Assembly (NCBI RefSeq): GCF_000282095.2
Contig: NZ_AKKC02000004.1
Location: forward strand, 930,001-994,000
From: Rhizobium sp. CF080
Lineage (GTDB): Bacteria; Pseudomonadota; Alphaproteobacteria; Rhizobiales; Rhizobiaceae
Reading direction: 5' to 3'
DNA: 64,000 nucleotides
The notes under the pieces are model-generated. The model did no database searches. It saw only the letters and a program-made list of their open reading frames with translations, and had not been told where the DNA came from. Below are positions 9,400-17,212 of this stretch, in pieces (the first letter of the stretch is position 1; every line of letters starts with the position of its first letter). The position numbers and the translations under genes are program-made.

Positions 9400-10041
9400 A
9401 TGACGTCACATGAAACCGGGCAGCCAACGAAAGTCGGGCGCCCCCCGAAACGAGAGAAGGATGCCGCTGAAAGCCGGATCATTGCTGCGGCAACCGAGCT
9501 TTTTGCCTTTAACGGATTCGCAGGCACATCCATGGAGCAGGTCGCATCACGCTGCGGTGCCGGCAAGGATACCGTCTACCGCCGATTTCCTTCGAAAGTT
9601 GCCCTATTCGAGGCTGTAGTAGGCAGTGCCCACAAGCGTGCGATCGAGCGCGTTGAGCAACTTCCCGAGATCGAGGGCGATGCGCTCGAACAATTGCGCG
9701 GATTGATGTTCGAACTCCTGCTTATCAACATGGAGCCGGATTTGATTGCGCTGAAACGCATAACGTTCAGCGAAGCTGTCGTGTTCGGAAAAAGCGCTCC
9801 GATTCCACCTCAGCCCGACCCGTTGATGCAACGGTTGATCAACGCTATCGCGTTAACGCAGAAAGCCGGCATGATCGCAGCAAGTGATCCCGCTCGTCTC
9901 GCCAACCATTTGATCCACTGTCTGGTCGCGCTGCCCACGTCGGTGGCAATGATGGGAGGCGATGAGTTCCAGCCGCAAAAGGCCATACAGGATCATTTCG
10001 ACGAGACTTGGAACTGGCTGATCAACGGCTTGAAACCGTAA
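9400..10041 (+). CDS. TetR/AcrR family transcriptional regulator
   Basis: A 213-residue repressor. The helix-turn-helix domain covers about residues 18-65 (ESRIIAAATELFAFNGFAGTSMEQVASRCGA is the region, followed by GKDTVYRRFPSK), and the remainder is an all-helical ligand domain. The ATG at 9400 is preferred because AGGA lies 5 bases ahead; in-frame starts at 9343 (GTG), 9373 and 9388 only add non-homologous residues. It is divergent from the TonB receptor operon, which it probably controls together with itself. TetR control of a siderophore operon is less usual than Fur, RirA or AraC control, so its inducer could be the siderophore or a product. Confidence 0.88.
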   Translation: MTSHETGQPTKVGRPPKREKDAAESRIIAAATELFAFNGFAGTSMEQVASRCGAGKDTVYRRFPSKVALFEAVVGSAHKRAIERVEQLPEIEGDALEQLRGLMFELLLINMEPDLIALKRITFSEAVVFGKSAPIPPQPDPLMQRLINAIALTQKAGMIAASDPARLANHLIHCLVALPTSVAMMGGDEFQPQKAIQDHFDETWNWLINGLKP

Positions 10042-10105
10042 TTCGGGTCTGCATGGGCGCAGTTGAACGACCCTTGCGTGTGCCCTCTCCTCAGGGCCAA
10101 GCAGA

Positions 10106-10855
10106 TCAGCAGGCCAGATAACCTCCGTCTACGACAAGCGTTGTACCGGTCACGTAGGTCGACATATCCGACGCCAAAAAGACCGTCGGGCCGATGAGTT
10201 CGTGAGGTTCGCCAAAGCGGCCCATAGGGATTCGCGACAGGAAGCGTTCCGAGCGTTGCGGGTCATTCCGCGTCGCCGCAGTCATTGCCGTGTTGAACGT
10301 GCCGGGAGCAATGGCGTTGACGCGAACACCGTCCTTTGCCAGTTCCTGGGCAAGATTTTGCGTTAGCATCCGTACCGCAGCCTTAGAGGTGGAGTAGCTG
10401 ATGGATGTGGAGGTGGACACGAAAGACGCGATAGACGCCATATTGATAATCGTACCCTTGGTAGCTCGCAGCGCTGCCACGAAAGCGAGGGTGACATTCA
10501 GTGTTCCATCCAGGTTGACAGAAAGTGCTGCATCCCAGGAACTGCGGACATCGGGACTGTCGATTGTGTTGCGGGGGCAGATGCCGGCATTGTTGACCAG
10601 AATGGAGACTTGTCCGATCGTTGCCTCGACCTCTCTGGCGATCTCCAGGGATCTCGCCGCATCGGCGACGTCATGAGCGAACGACCAAGCTTGACCGCCC
10701 TTCGCGATGATTTCCTGGGCGGTCTTTGCCGCAGCATCGCCATTGATGTCCGTTGCGACAATTCGAGCGCCTTCCGCAGCGAGGCCGTGGGCAATGGCTG
10801 CGCCATTTCCTTGGCCAGCGCCGGTGATAAACGCAATCCGATCTTTGAGTAGCAT
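10106..10855 (-). CDS. Short-chain dehydrogenase/reductase (SDR)
   Basis: A 249-residue classical SDR. It shows the Rossmann motif TGAGQGNGAAIA (Gly-rich loop, residues 11-22), NNAG near residue 87, catalytic Ser (NMASIASF region), YSTSKAA with catalytic Tyr and Lys near 155-159, and a C-terminal TGTTLVVDGGYL typical of FabG-like enzymes. It should oxidise or reduce an alcohol/ketone with NAD(P)(H). GGAGGAAATTC precedes the ATG. It is the downstream partner of the ketosteroid-dehydrogenase-like flavoprotein at 11095-12795. Its own upstream region contains an ATATTCG-N7-CGAATAT dyad shared with other genes of the aromatic locus. Confidence 0.92.
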   Translation of the reverse strand: MLLKDRIAFITGAGQGNGAAIAHGLAAEGARIVATDINGDAAAKTAQEIIAKGGQAWSFAHDVADAARSLEIAREVEATIGQVSILVNNAGICPRNTIDSPDVRSSWDAALSVNLDGTLNVTLAFVAALRATKGTIINMASIASFVSTSTSISYSTSKAAVRMLTQNLAQELAKDGVRVNAIAPGTFNTAMTAATRNDPQRSERFLSRIPMGRFGEPHELIGPTVFLASDMSTYVTGTTLVVDGGYLAC

Positions 10856-10922
10856 GAATTTCCTCCACTGATGTACAGACTACGCGCGGCCTGATGCGCG
10901 AAAGTATCTCAATTTAACGAAT

Positions 10923-10943
10923 ATATTCGTATTTAGCGAATAT
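10923..10943. promoter_or_regulatory. ATATTCG-N7-CGAATAT dyad (candidate IclR-type operator)
   Basis: A perfect 7+7 inverted repeat with a 7-base spacer (TATTTAG), 68 bases upstream of the SDR start. The same ATTCG-N7-CGAAT design, with a related spacer, occurs at 15367-15383 before the EthD gene and, less perfectly, at three other promoters of the locus. The palindrome ACGAATATATTCGT (10918-10931) overlaps it. The regulator assignment is inference. Confidence 0.5.
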
Positions 10944-11094
10944 AACTTGGTGGGCCATTATGGTTTTCACGAGGCAATATGTTTCATCCTGGCGAAAGTT
11001 TGGGCCAAACTCTGGGAACCTCCCGCGCCATCACAGAACCAAGTGAGGCCGTTGGTAAGACTTGCCTCACTTGGTCTGCACGGCTCAGTTCACG

Positions 11095-12795
11095 TCAATC
11101 GTTTCCACCGGCCATGTGGCGGGCGGCGATATAGCCAAACGTTATGGCTGGACCCAAGGTAATGCCGCCGCCGGGGTAGTTACCGCCCATAATGCTCGCA
11201 GCGTCATTGCCTGCGGCGTAGAGCCCGGTGATCGGCCGTCCGCTCCCATCGAGAACCTGCGCGTTTTCATTGGCTTTCAAGCCCGCATAGGTGCCGAGGT
11301 CGCCGACATAGAGCCGAACCGCGTAGAACGGGCCTTTTTCGATCGGCGCGACGCAGGGGTTTGGTTTGTGGTCGGGGTCGCCGAGCGAACGGTTGTACGC
11401 CGTCGATCCTTTGCGGAACTCTGGATCGTCGCCAGTTCGCGCATGCCTGTTGAACTCCGCCACGGTGCGCTCGAGCTGCTCGCCGTCAGCGCCAAGCTGG
11501 TCTGCAAGATCGCGCAGGGTCTTGCCTGAGATCAGATAGCCGTTCTCGATCAGCTTGCCATACGGCACTGGTGCAGGCTTTGCGAAGCCGAGCCCGTATT
11601 TCCGAAAAGCCCGATGGTCTGCAATAAACCAGGCGGCCAGTTCGCCGCCTTCCTCGTTGCAACGCTTGATCATCGCTTGGCAGAAGTCGTGGTAGGAATT
11701 TGCCTCGTTGACGAAGCGCCGGCCCGAACGGGTAATGGCAATGACGCCAGGCTTCGAGCGATCGACGAAGTGTGGGAAGGTTCCGAGTGTACCATCCGAC
11801 TTGAGCGGGCGGGAGATCGGGACAAGGGCTACCGCATTTGGCAGGCTGGTATCGACCACGGCGCCGATCTGCTCTCCCATCCGCAATCCGTCTCCGGTAT
11901 TGCCGGGAGGTGCTGGAGACACATGTTCGTGCCCCGACGGTGAATGCGGCAACAGCTCCTTCCTGCGGATTGCGTCCTGCGGAAAGCCGCCAGCTGCCAA
12001 GACGACGCCCTTTGCGGCATACACTTCGTACTGGCCGCTCGGGGTATCAACGCGCGCGCCGACAATCCGTCCGCTGTCATCTTTGATCAGGCTGCGGACC
12101 GGGCTCGACGTCCAGATCGGGACGTTCTTGTCCATGCACGACTTTGCAAGGCGACCGACAAGCGCGTTGCCGTTCAGAAGCCGCATCGGTCGACCGTGGA
12201 ACGCCATGTCGCGCACGAACTTTGCGAAAAGCTTCGCGACGTACCACATCGAGACCGGCGACCGAGTGACGTTGAAGAAGTGCAGCAGTTCTTTGCCAGA
12301 CCCGATCATCATTCCCAGAAACGTAATCTCCCATAGCGGCGGGCGAAGTCGCTTGATCTCTTTTCCAAGCTCGCGCCCGTCGAACGGCTGCGCGACGATC
12401 GAACGTCCTCCGGGCATGCCCCCCGGTGCATCGGGATGGTAATCTGAAAAGGTCGGGCCAAGATCGAATTTGAGCGCGGTCTTCTGCTCGAAGAAGTCGA
12501 CCGCCTTCGGGCCGGCTTCCAGAAACGCGTCGATCCGCGCGGCATCGAAATGCGCGCCAGTCTCATGCTGGAGATAGATGCGCGCCTTTTCCGCACTGTC
12601 TTCTATTCCGGCTCGTTTTGCAGGCGCATTGGCCGGGATCCACATCCATCCACCAGAACGCGCCGTGGTTCCGCCGAAGACAGGCTCTTTTTCGACAACA
12701 AGCACCTTCAGGCGTCGGTGCGCGGCAGCCACGGCGCTGGCAAGGCCGCCTGCACCAGAGCCAACAACCAATACATCACAGTCATAGCGCTTCAT
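11095..12795 (-). CDS. FAD-dependent oxidoreductase, 3-ketosteroid-delta1-dehydrogenase-like
   Basis: A 566-residue flavoprotein of the FAD_binding_2 (fumarate reductase/KstD) family. The N-terminus has the dinucleotide motif VLVVGSGAGGLASAVAAA and VVEKEPVFGGTTARSGG. The C-terminus has GLYAAGNDAASIMGG followed by YPGGGITLGPAITFGYIAARH, the typical KstD FAD-closing segment. Family members introduce a double bond next to a ketone in steroids or cyclohexanones, which can lead to ring aromatisation. Its neighbours are an SDR downstream and homogentisate-pathway genes to the right. A role in desaturating an alicyclic keto acid is possible but unproven. The ATG is preceded by GAAGGA. Confidence 0.88.
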   Translation of the reverse strand: MKRYDCDVLVVGSGAGGLASAVAAAHRRLKVLVVEKEPVFGGTTARSGGWMWIPANAPAKRAGIEDSAEKARIYLQHETGAHFDAARIDAFLEAGPKAVDFFEQKTALKFDLGPTFSDYHPDAPGGMPGGRSIVAQPFDGRELGKEIKRLRPPLWEITFLGMMIGSGKELLHFFNVTRSPVSMWYVAKLFAKFVRDMAFHGRPMRLLNGNALVGRLAKSCMDKNVPIWTSSPVRSLIKDDSGRIVGARVDTPSGQYEVYAAKGVVLAAGGFPQDAIRRKELLPHSPSGHEHVSPAPPGNTGDGLRMGEQIGAVVDTSLPNAVALVPISRPLKSDGTLGTFPHFVDRSKPGVIAITRSGRRFVNEANSYHDFCQAMIKRCNEEGGELAAWFIADHRAFRKYGLGFAKPAPVPYGKLIENGYLISGKTLRDLADQLGADGEQLERTVAEFNRHARTGDDPEFRKGSTAYNRSLGDPDHKPNPCVAPIEKGPFYAVRLYVGDLGTYAGLKANENAQVLDGSGRPITGLYAAGNDAASIMGGNYPGGGITLGPAITFGYIAARHMAGGND

Positions 12796-13279
12796 AATAG
12801 GGTCCTTCGTTGAGCGGCTTGGGAGCCACTACTGACCAACGCATGCGCGCCGGTCGCGTAGATCGATGAATGAAAGGGTGCAATCCAGCATCGGCCCGGC
12901 GGCCCCTTGGAGCGTCCGCATTTTTCCGGAGGTATGTCAGCCATCGGGCGACCCCTGCCAATTCGAGGTTTCGATGCGTGTCCTCGGGGGATCGCGATCA
13001 TGCGTTTTGCACGCGAACCAATCCATGACGCCACATAGATCGGTTTACCTGAGTTTTGGCGCGGTCTTGCGCGCGCTTTGAAAGAACTGGCATCCGATAA
13101 TAGCTGTGGATTTGTAGAGCGACCCAACCGATCGACAGCGCCTCGATCGGCTGTAGTCGGGCAGGCTGGGCGCCTGCTCCATGCGTCAACTTTCCGGTCG
13201 CGCTGCGAGTGCGTCGGCGAAGGCAAAGCAGGGTGTGCAGCAGACCAAAGCACATTATCGCGGGGGAAGGGCGCCAACG

Positions 13280-13369
13280 TCATCTCCCGCCAATTCTCTC
13301 GGAATGAGCGCGAAGCTCTCCGTTAAGCGCGTTCTTGAGCACGCAGAACGTTCGGCCGTATCTCGACAT
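13280..13369 (-). CDS. Candidate small ORF, 29 residues
   Basis: The ORF begins MSRYGRT and ends ERIGGR before TGA. Its support is a perfect AAGGAGG Shine-Dalgarno at 13377-13383, seven bases from the ATG, among the strongest in the window, and a promoter/operator-like TTGACA element about 135 bases upstream on the same strand. The peptide is basic and I do not recognise it. It could be a leader peptide, a genuine small protein, or the 5' stub of a decayed gene whose body occupied 12796-13280. Confidence 0.35.
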   Translation of the reverse strand: MSRYGRTFCVLKNALNGELRAHSERIGGR

Positions 13370-13481
13370 GGATGTTCCTCCTTGCGCGTGCCTTCGCCGA
13401 CCACGCCCTTTCCGGTAGCAGCGCGCTCCCGCCGCGCTACGTATCCAAGGGCGCAAGTTCCGCCCCTTGGTGCTGGAATAT

Positions 13482-13509
13482 ATTCTTTGATAACGAACAG
13501 ATTTGTCAA
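13482..13509 (-). promoter_or_regulatory. TTGACA-N5-GTTCG-N7-AGAAT element (candidate promoter/operator)
   Basis: Read on the minus strand, TTGACAAATCTGTTCG is followed after 7 bases by AGAAT. It matches 13 of 16 positions of the element at 18400 and keeps 4 of 5 bases in each arm of the ATTCG-N7-CGAAT dyad. It lies about 100 bases from the first IclR start and points toward the small ORF and flavoprotein. Confidence 0.4.
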
Positions 13510-13611
13510 TAGAAAATTTCTGATCGTTTTTTGCTGAGTTGACCCGGGCGGCGTCCTGCGTTTTAAGTGAAGCCAGTGGGATCGAAGCCAATTCTTCGAA
13601 ACGAGGGTTTA

Positions 13612-14385
13612 ATGAGTAAGGGGGAAGGGCGCGGGATTCAGTCGATCGACATCGGCGGTCGATTGCTATCGGCGCTCGTAAATGCGGACGGGCCGATGAT
13701 GCTGCGTGACCTGGCAGCTGTGGCTGACTTGCCGCCAGCCCAGGCCCACGCATATATCTCGAGTTTCCGGCGGCTCGACCTCATTGAGCAGGACGTCGCA
13801 ACCGGCAGATACCAGCTTGGTCCGCTTGCCATGCGCCTCGGGCTTGTGCGTATCTCCAGTTTCGCTCCGTTGCGGGCGGCCCGCGACGCAACAGTTCAAC
13901 TGGAGCTCGAACTGGGTCTGATGGTTGCCCTGGTTGTTTGGGGCGTGAAAGCCCCGACGGCTGTCCAGGTGCAGACCGGAAATTATCCTCTCAACGTCAA
14001 TCTACGACCCGGCATGGCTCTTCCGATTTTGGGTTCTGCCGCGGGGCGCGTTTTTGCGGCATTCGGAAGTCCGCACGGCATCTCAGCGATTGTAGATGAA
14101 GAGTTTTCCGCGTTGCCGCCTGACAAAAAGGCGGCGAAAGCGGCGCGAAAGACCTTTGATGCTGAACTCGATGTTATTCGAAGCGCCGGATACGCGGTTA
14201 CCAAGAGTGAGCCTGTTCCTGATATCGACACGATAGCCGCCCCCATCCGCGGTGCCGATGGGGAAGTGTTCGCCGTTATTACGGTCGTCGGCGATTCAAT
14301 CAACCTTGATCTCAAGCCTGAAGGAGCGCCACTTCGCGCTCTTCTGAAGATCACGGAGCAACTGTCGCGAGGCGAAACGCGATGA
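13612..14385 (+). CDS. IclR family transcriptional regulator (first of a coupled pair)
   Basis: A 257-residue regulator. A winged helix-turn-helix covers about residues 8-70 (GGRLLSALVNADGPMMLRDLAAVA, then YISSFRRLDLIEQD and GRYQLGP), and the C-terminal IclR effector domain follows (GSAAGRVFAAF near 145, DTIAAPIRGADG near 205). The ATG at 13612 is chosen because GAGGG lies just upstream; an in-frame ATG at 13567 has no such site. Its stop overlaps the start of the next IclR gene by ATGA. IclR proteins usually control catabolic operons and bind aromatic or keto-acid effectors; the nearby homogentisate genes are likely targets. Confidence 0.88.
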   Translation: MSKGEGRGIQSIDIGGRLLSALVNADGPMMLRDLAAVADLPPAQAHAYISSFRRLDLIEQDVATGRYQLGPLAMRLGLVRISSFAPLRAARDATVQLELELGLMVALVVWGVKAPTAVQVQTGNYPLNVNLRPGMALPILGSAAGRVFAAFGSPHGISAIVDEEFSALPPDKKAAKAARKTFDAELDVIRSAGYAVTKSEPVPDIDTIAAPIRGADGEVFAVITVVGDSINLDLKPEGAPLRALLKITEQLSRGETR

Positions 14386-15203
14386 ACGAGAAAGTTCAAC
14401 CTCGTAACGGCACCGATGCGCGAGGTGTACAGTCCGTTGAAGTCGGACTAGGGATCCTACTGCCGTTTCTCGATGCCGAAGGTCCGCTTAAGCTGCGCGA
14501 GGTTGCCGAGAGGGCAGGTGTGCCCCCCACAAAGGCCCATGCCTATATGGTCAGCTTTCGCAGGATGGGTCTCGTCGAGCAGGATGAAAAGTCCGGCCGA
14601 TATCGCCTCGGCCCCTACGCTCTGCTTCTAGCGATTGCGCGCATGCGCAGTTTCGACGCCATGAAGGCTGCGGCTACAGCTGTCGAGGCATTGTCGGAAG
14701 AGACAGGCCACACGGTTGCAGTGACTGTTTGGGGCTCCTTTGGACCAACCGTCGTGCTCATCCGCAAGGGTGTGGATCAAAACTACATCAACACGAATGT
14801 CGGCACGGTTTACTCAGTATCCGGAACCGCCGCCGGCATGGTCTATGCCGCCTACATGCCCGAGGCGACGGTCAAAGCTGCGATACGGGCTGAAGTTCGT
14901 GAGGCGGGCAAGACGCTTCGCGTCGGCAAGACCCGCACCTTTGCCGATATCACCGCGGAAATCGACATGATCCGCAGCCGCGGCTTTGCGACGATCTATC
15001 CTCGCCCGGTGCCAGGCATCGCCGCCGTCGGCGCGCCAGTCATTGATCATACCGGCCAGATTCAGATGGCTGTTACGCTGATAGGCACGGAGGCTCACTT
15101 GGACGTTGATCCCAACGGCGCGACCGTCAAGAAACTTCTGGCGGTGACCCAGAGGCTTTCGTTCGAGCACGGTCATGTCGACCCGGCGTTTAGCGGCGCA
15201 TAG
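14382..15203 (+). CDS. IclR family transcriptional regulator (second of a coupled pair)
   Basis: A 273-residue regulator similar in layout to its upstream neighbour: winged helix-turn-helix at about residues 15-80 (KLREVAERAGVPPTKAHAYMVSF, GRYRLGPYA) and an effector domain (SGTAAGMVYAAY near 150, GIAAVGAPVIDHTGQI near 215). The ATGA overlap with the first IclR gene implies translational coupling and roughly equal amounts of both proteins. IclR proteins act as dimers or tetramers of one chain, so a coupled pair raises the possibility of heteromers or sequential regulators of two pathway branches. The HTH helices of the two proteins are alike (PP-x-x-AHAY), suggesting overlapping operator recognition. 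Confidence 0.88.
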   Translation: MNEKVQPRNGTDARGVQSVEVGLGILLPFLDAEGPLKLREVAERAGVPPTKAHAYMVSFRRMGLVEQDEKSGRYRLGPYALLLAIARMRSFDAMKAAATAVEALSEETGHTVAVTVWGSFGPTVVLIRKGVDQNYINTNVGTVYSVSGTAAGMVYAAYMPEATVKAAIRAEVREAGKTLRVGKTRTFADITAEIDMIRSRGFATIYPRPVPGIAAVGAPVIDHTGQIQMAVTLIGTEAHLDVDPNGATVKKLLAVTQRLSFEHGHVDPAFSGA

Positions 15204-15355
15204 CTCTACAGTAGCTGCACGCAATCCATTTCAGCTGGTGGGCGATTGAGCCTATTCCGACACAATGTCGTTGAACCGAACGGTTGCGCCGACCGATGGC
15301 CGGTGAGCGATCTTGTCACCGTGGCGTATCGCAAGCGAAAAGCAGCAATATGTTA

Positions 15356-15384
15356 TTGACATATGCATTCGTTTTAGTCGAATG
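15356..15384 (+). promoter_or_regulatory. TTGACA-N5-ATTCG-N7-CGAAT element before the EthD gene
   Basis: TTGACATATGCATTCG (15356-15371) is followed by CGAATG after a 7-base spacer, so CATTCG/CGAATG is a perfect 6+6 dyad. The 16-mer differs at one base from that at 18400-18415 before maiA. It lies about 77-105 bases ahead of the EthD start. TTGACA could be a -35 hexamer overlapped by the operator, although no good -10 is evident. Confidence 0.55.
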
Positions 15385-15460
15385 TGTCTTCCGACGGTGA
15401 TGCCCGGTGGCGTCCCGCTCACGGGCATGGGAGATGCCTTCATTCAACGAGGAGTTCATC

Positions 15461-16168
15461 ATGATAGTTCGTTTCGGCCTGCTGACGCGGCGCCAGGATC
15501 TTACGCCCGAGGCATTTGCCGACTATTGGCGCGGCACTCACGCTGGTATCGTCAAAAAACACATGCCGAACCTCCACGGATATCTTCAGAACCGTGTTGT
15601 CGACCGCACTCAGAAGGGTATCGACTACAAGCGCGGCTCGGTCGAGGTCGATGGCCTGGCACAATTGTTTTTTCCTTCGCTGGCCGACATTCGCGGGTTC
15701 GGCGACGAAGCGACGTTGAAGGCCCTCAAGGAAGACGAGGACCAGTTCCTGGGCGGCATTGCCATCTTGACGGCATTGCAAAACACCGTCGTGACGCCAC
15801 CAACCAGCGGCACTTTCGTCAAGCGCATGTCTTTCCTGCGCAAACGTCCGGACATTTCGATCGAGCAATTCCAGGACGAATGGTTCAACATGCATTCGAT
15901 CCTGGTGAAGAGGATTCCTGGCCTCCTGGGCTACCGCCAGAACCTCGTGATCGACCGTCAGACCGACCGGTTCAACGCCGCGGACACGGGCGCGGAAGTC
16001 AATGTTGACGGTGTCGTCGAGCTCTGGTTCGAGAGTACCGATGCGATCGAAAAAGGCTTCCGCTCGCCGCGTGGCATCACGACCATGACCCATGCCCAGG
16101 AGTTCATCAGCGAGATCTCCACCTACATGGTGGAAGTCACCGAGATTATTCCGGAACCGAAGGCCTGA
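15461..16168 (+). CDS. Tandem EthD-domain protein
   Basis: A 235-residue protein made of two copies of the roughly 110-residue EthD (dimeric alpha+beta barrel) fold. Copy 1 starts IVRFGLLTRRQDLTPEAFADYW with HAGIVKKHMPNLHGYLQN. Copy 2 starts MSFLRKRPDISIEQFQDEW with HSILVKRIPGLLGYRQN. The His-containing helix is kept in both. EthD-type proteins occur beside oxygenases and ring-modifying enzymes, acting as small hydratases, lyases, decarboxylases or accessory proteins; the reaction here is unknown. The ATG at 15461 follows ACGAGGAG; the in-frame ATG at 15407 lacks a site. It is preceded by the TTGACA/dyad element and followed by a TauE-type permease. Confidence 0.85.
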   Translation: MIVRFGLLTRRQDLTPEAFADYWRGTHAGIVKKHMPNLHGYLQNRVVDRTQKGIDYKRGSVEVDGLAQLFFPSLADIRGFGDEATLKALKEDEDQFLGGIAILTALQNTVVTPPTSGTFVKRMSFLRKRPDISIEQFQDEWFNMHSILVKRIPGLLGYRQNLVIDRQTDRFNAADTGAEVNVDGVVELWFESTDAIEKGFRSPRGITTMTHAQEFISEISTYMVEVTEIIPEPKA

Positions 16169-16183
16169 CATCTGTCCTTGGAA

Positions 16184-16228
16184 TCATGCGCTGACCCGCC
16201 GCTTCCACAGCGGCGGGTCAGCGCATGA
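16184..16228. repeat. Perfect 19-bp inverted repeat overlapping the start codon of the TauE-type gene
   Basis: Left arm 16184-16202 (TCATGCGCTGACCCGCCGC), loop TTCCACA, right arm 16210-16228. The arms are perfectly complementary and GC-rich, giving a very stable RNA hairpin. The right arm includes the ATG at 16225 and the only plausible upstream Shine-Dalgarno (GGCGGG). No T-run follows, so it is not a classical terminator reading right. It could be an attenuator or a translational block, or protect the upstream EthD mRNA from 3' decay. Confidence 0.85.
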
Positions 16229-17013
16229 GCCAAATGCAAGGGATTACAAGATTGGACTGGCTTTCCTATACAGTAGCGGGTGTGGCCGTTGTCATCCTCG
16301 GTCTGTCCAAAGGCGGATTTGCTGGGGTCGGCATGATCAGCACGCCGCTCCTCGCACTGGTGATCGGCCCCGTAAACGCCGCCGGCTTTATCTTTCCAAT
16401 CCTGCTTATCCAGGACGCCGTGGCTGTTTGGATGTACAAGCGGGACTGGAGACGGAAAATCATTCTGGTGATGGCTCCGGGGGCGGCGCTGGGAGTCGTC
16501 GCCGCTTATCAGCTTGCATCCACGGTTCCAGAATGGATCGTCGAGATATCGCTCGGCGTGATTTCCCTCGTTTTTGGCTGCCGTCAGCTTATTCTGTCGC
16601 TGCGAACCCACCAGGTGGAACCTGGCTCACCGAGCGCGGCATTGGGTCTTTTGAGCGGCGTGGCGTCTGGGTTCACCAGCATGATTGCCCATGCGGGGAC
16701 GCCTCCGTTTCAACTGTATGTCCTGCCCCAAAAGCTGGTCAGAGACACGTATATAGGCACCAGCGTGATCTTCTTCGCATTGCTGAACTGTATGAAAATA
16801 CCCGCTTTCGCAATGCTCGGACAACTCAATCGTGAGCACCTCGTCTCGGCACTGATCTTTGCACCAATCGCGATTGCGTCGAGCTGGCTTGGTGTTCATT
16901 TGGTAAGGAAGGTGGACCTCGTGCGGTTCAATCTGATCATAACCATCATTTTGGTCGGCGTCAGCATCACCCTCATCGCCCAGGGCATTCACGGGGGCGG
17001 ATCCCTCGGCTGA
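16225..17013 (+). CDS. TauE/SafE family sulfite/organic-anion permease
   Basis: A 262-residue inner-membrane protein with about eight hydrophobic segments arranged as two similar halves. GLSKGGFAGVGMISTPLL near residue 27 and the second-half SGVASGFTSMIAHAGTPPFQLYVLPQ (opening GxxSGxxG-like) are diagnostic of TauE/SafE. These proteins export sulfite, sulfoacetate or other small organic anions. Here the partner genes are for aromatic-ring metabolism, so an organic acid intermediate is a reasonable cargo. The start is ambiguous: ATG 16225 lies inside a strong hairpin, and ATG 16234 is just beyond it. It is convergent with the metallo-beta-lactamase-fold gene. Confidence 0.85.
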   Translation: MSQMQGITRLDWLSYTVAGVAVVILGLSKGGFAGVGMISTPLLALVIGPVNAAGFIFPILLIQDAVAVWMYKRDWRRKIILVMAPGAALGVVAAYQLASTVPEWIVEISLGVISLVFGCRQLILSLRTHQVEPGSPSAALGLLSGVASGFTSMIAHAGTPPFQLYVLPQKLVRDTYIGTSVIFFALLNCMKIPAFAMLGQLNREHLVSALIFAPIAIASSWLGVHLVRKVDLVRFNLIITIILVGVSITLIAQGIHGGGSLG

Positions 17014-17212
17014 CGTTGTCGGTCAACAATGGTAGCTGGACAGCGAAGACCCGCGTGACCTCGGGCTAAGGCGTGGGCCGGTGTGGGAGGCGCTGGGTAA
17101 AGGCTGTCGGGTGAAACCGGTTGGGCACGCTTCCGGTGCCGCTGGTAGCAACGCGCGGCGTCACTTTGGGCTTCGGCGATGCGAGAGGCACGACCGAAGC
17201 CCTCAGCTGTGT

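Larger units (their letters stand above)
12796..13611. other. Long leader/intergenic region between the flavoprotein and the first IclR gene
   Basis: About 815 bases with no conventional gene. Long frames here (for example 12792-13283 minus) have Arg/Pro/Ser-rich shadow composition. The region does hold a 29-codon minus-strand ORF with a strong ribosome-binding site (13280-13369) and a TTGACA plus dyad element reading leftwards (13482-13509). It may be a long leader of the flavoprotein gene, or the remains of a lost gene. Confidence 0.4.

Noticed and set aside
12792..13283. 163-codon minus-strand frame upstream of the flavoprotein
   Set aside because: Composition is not protein-like, no ribosome-binding site, and no recognisable motif.
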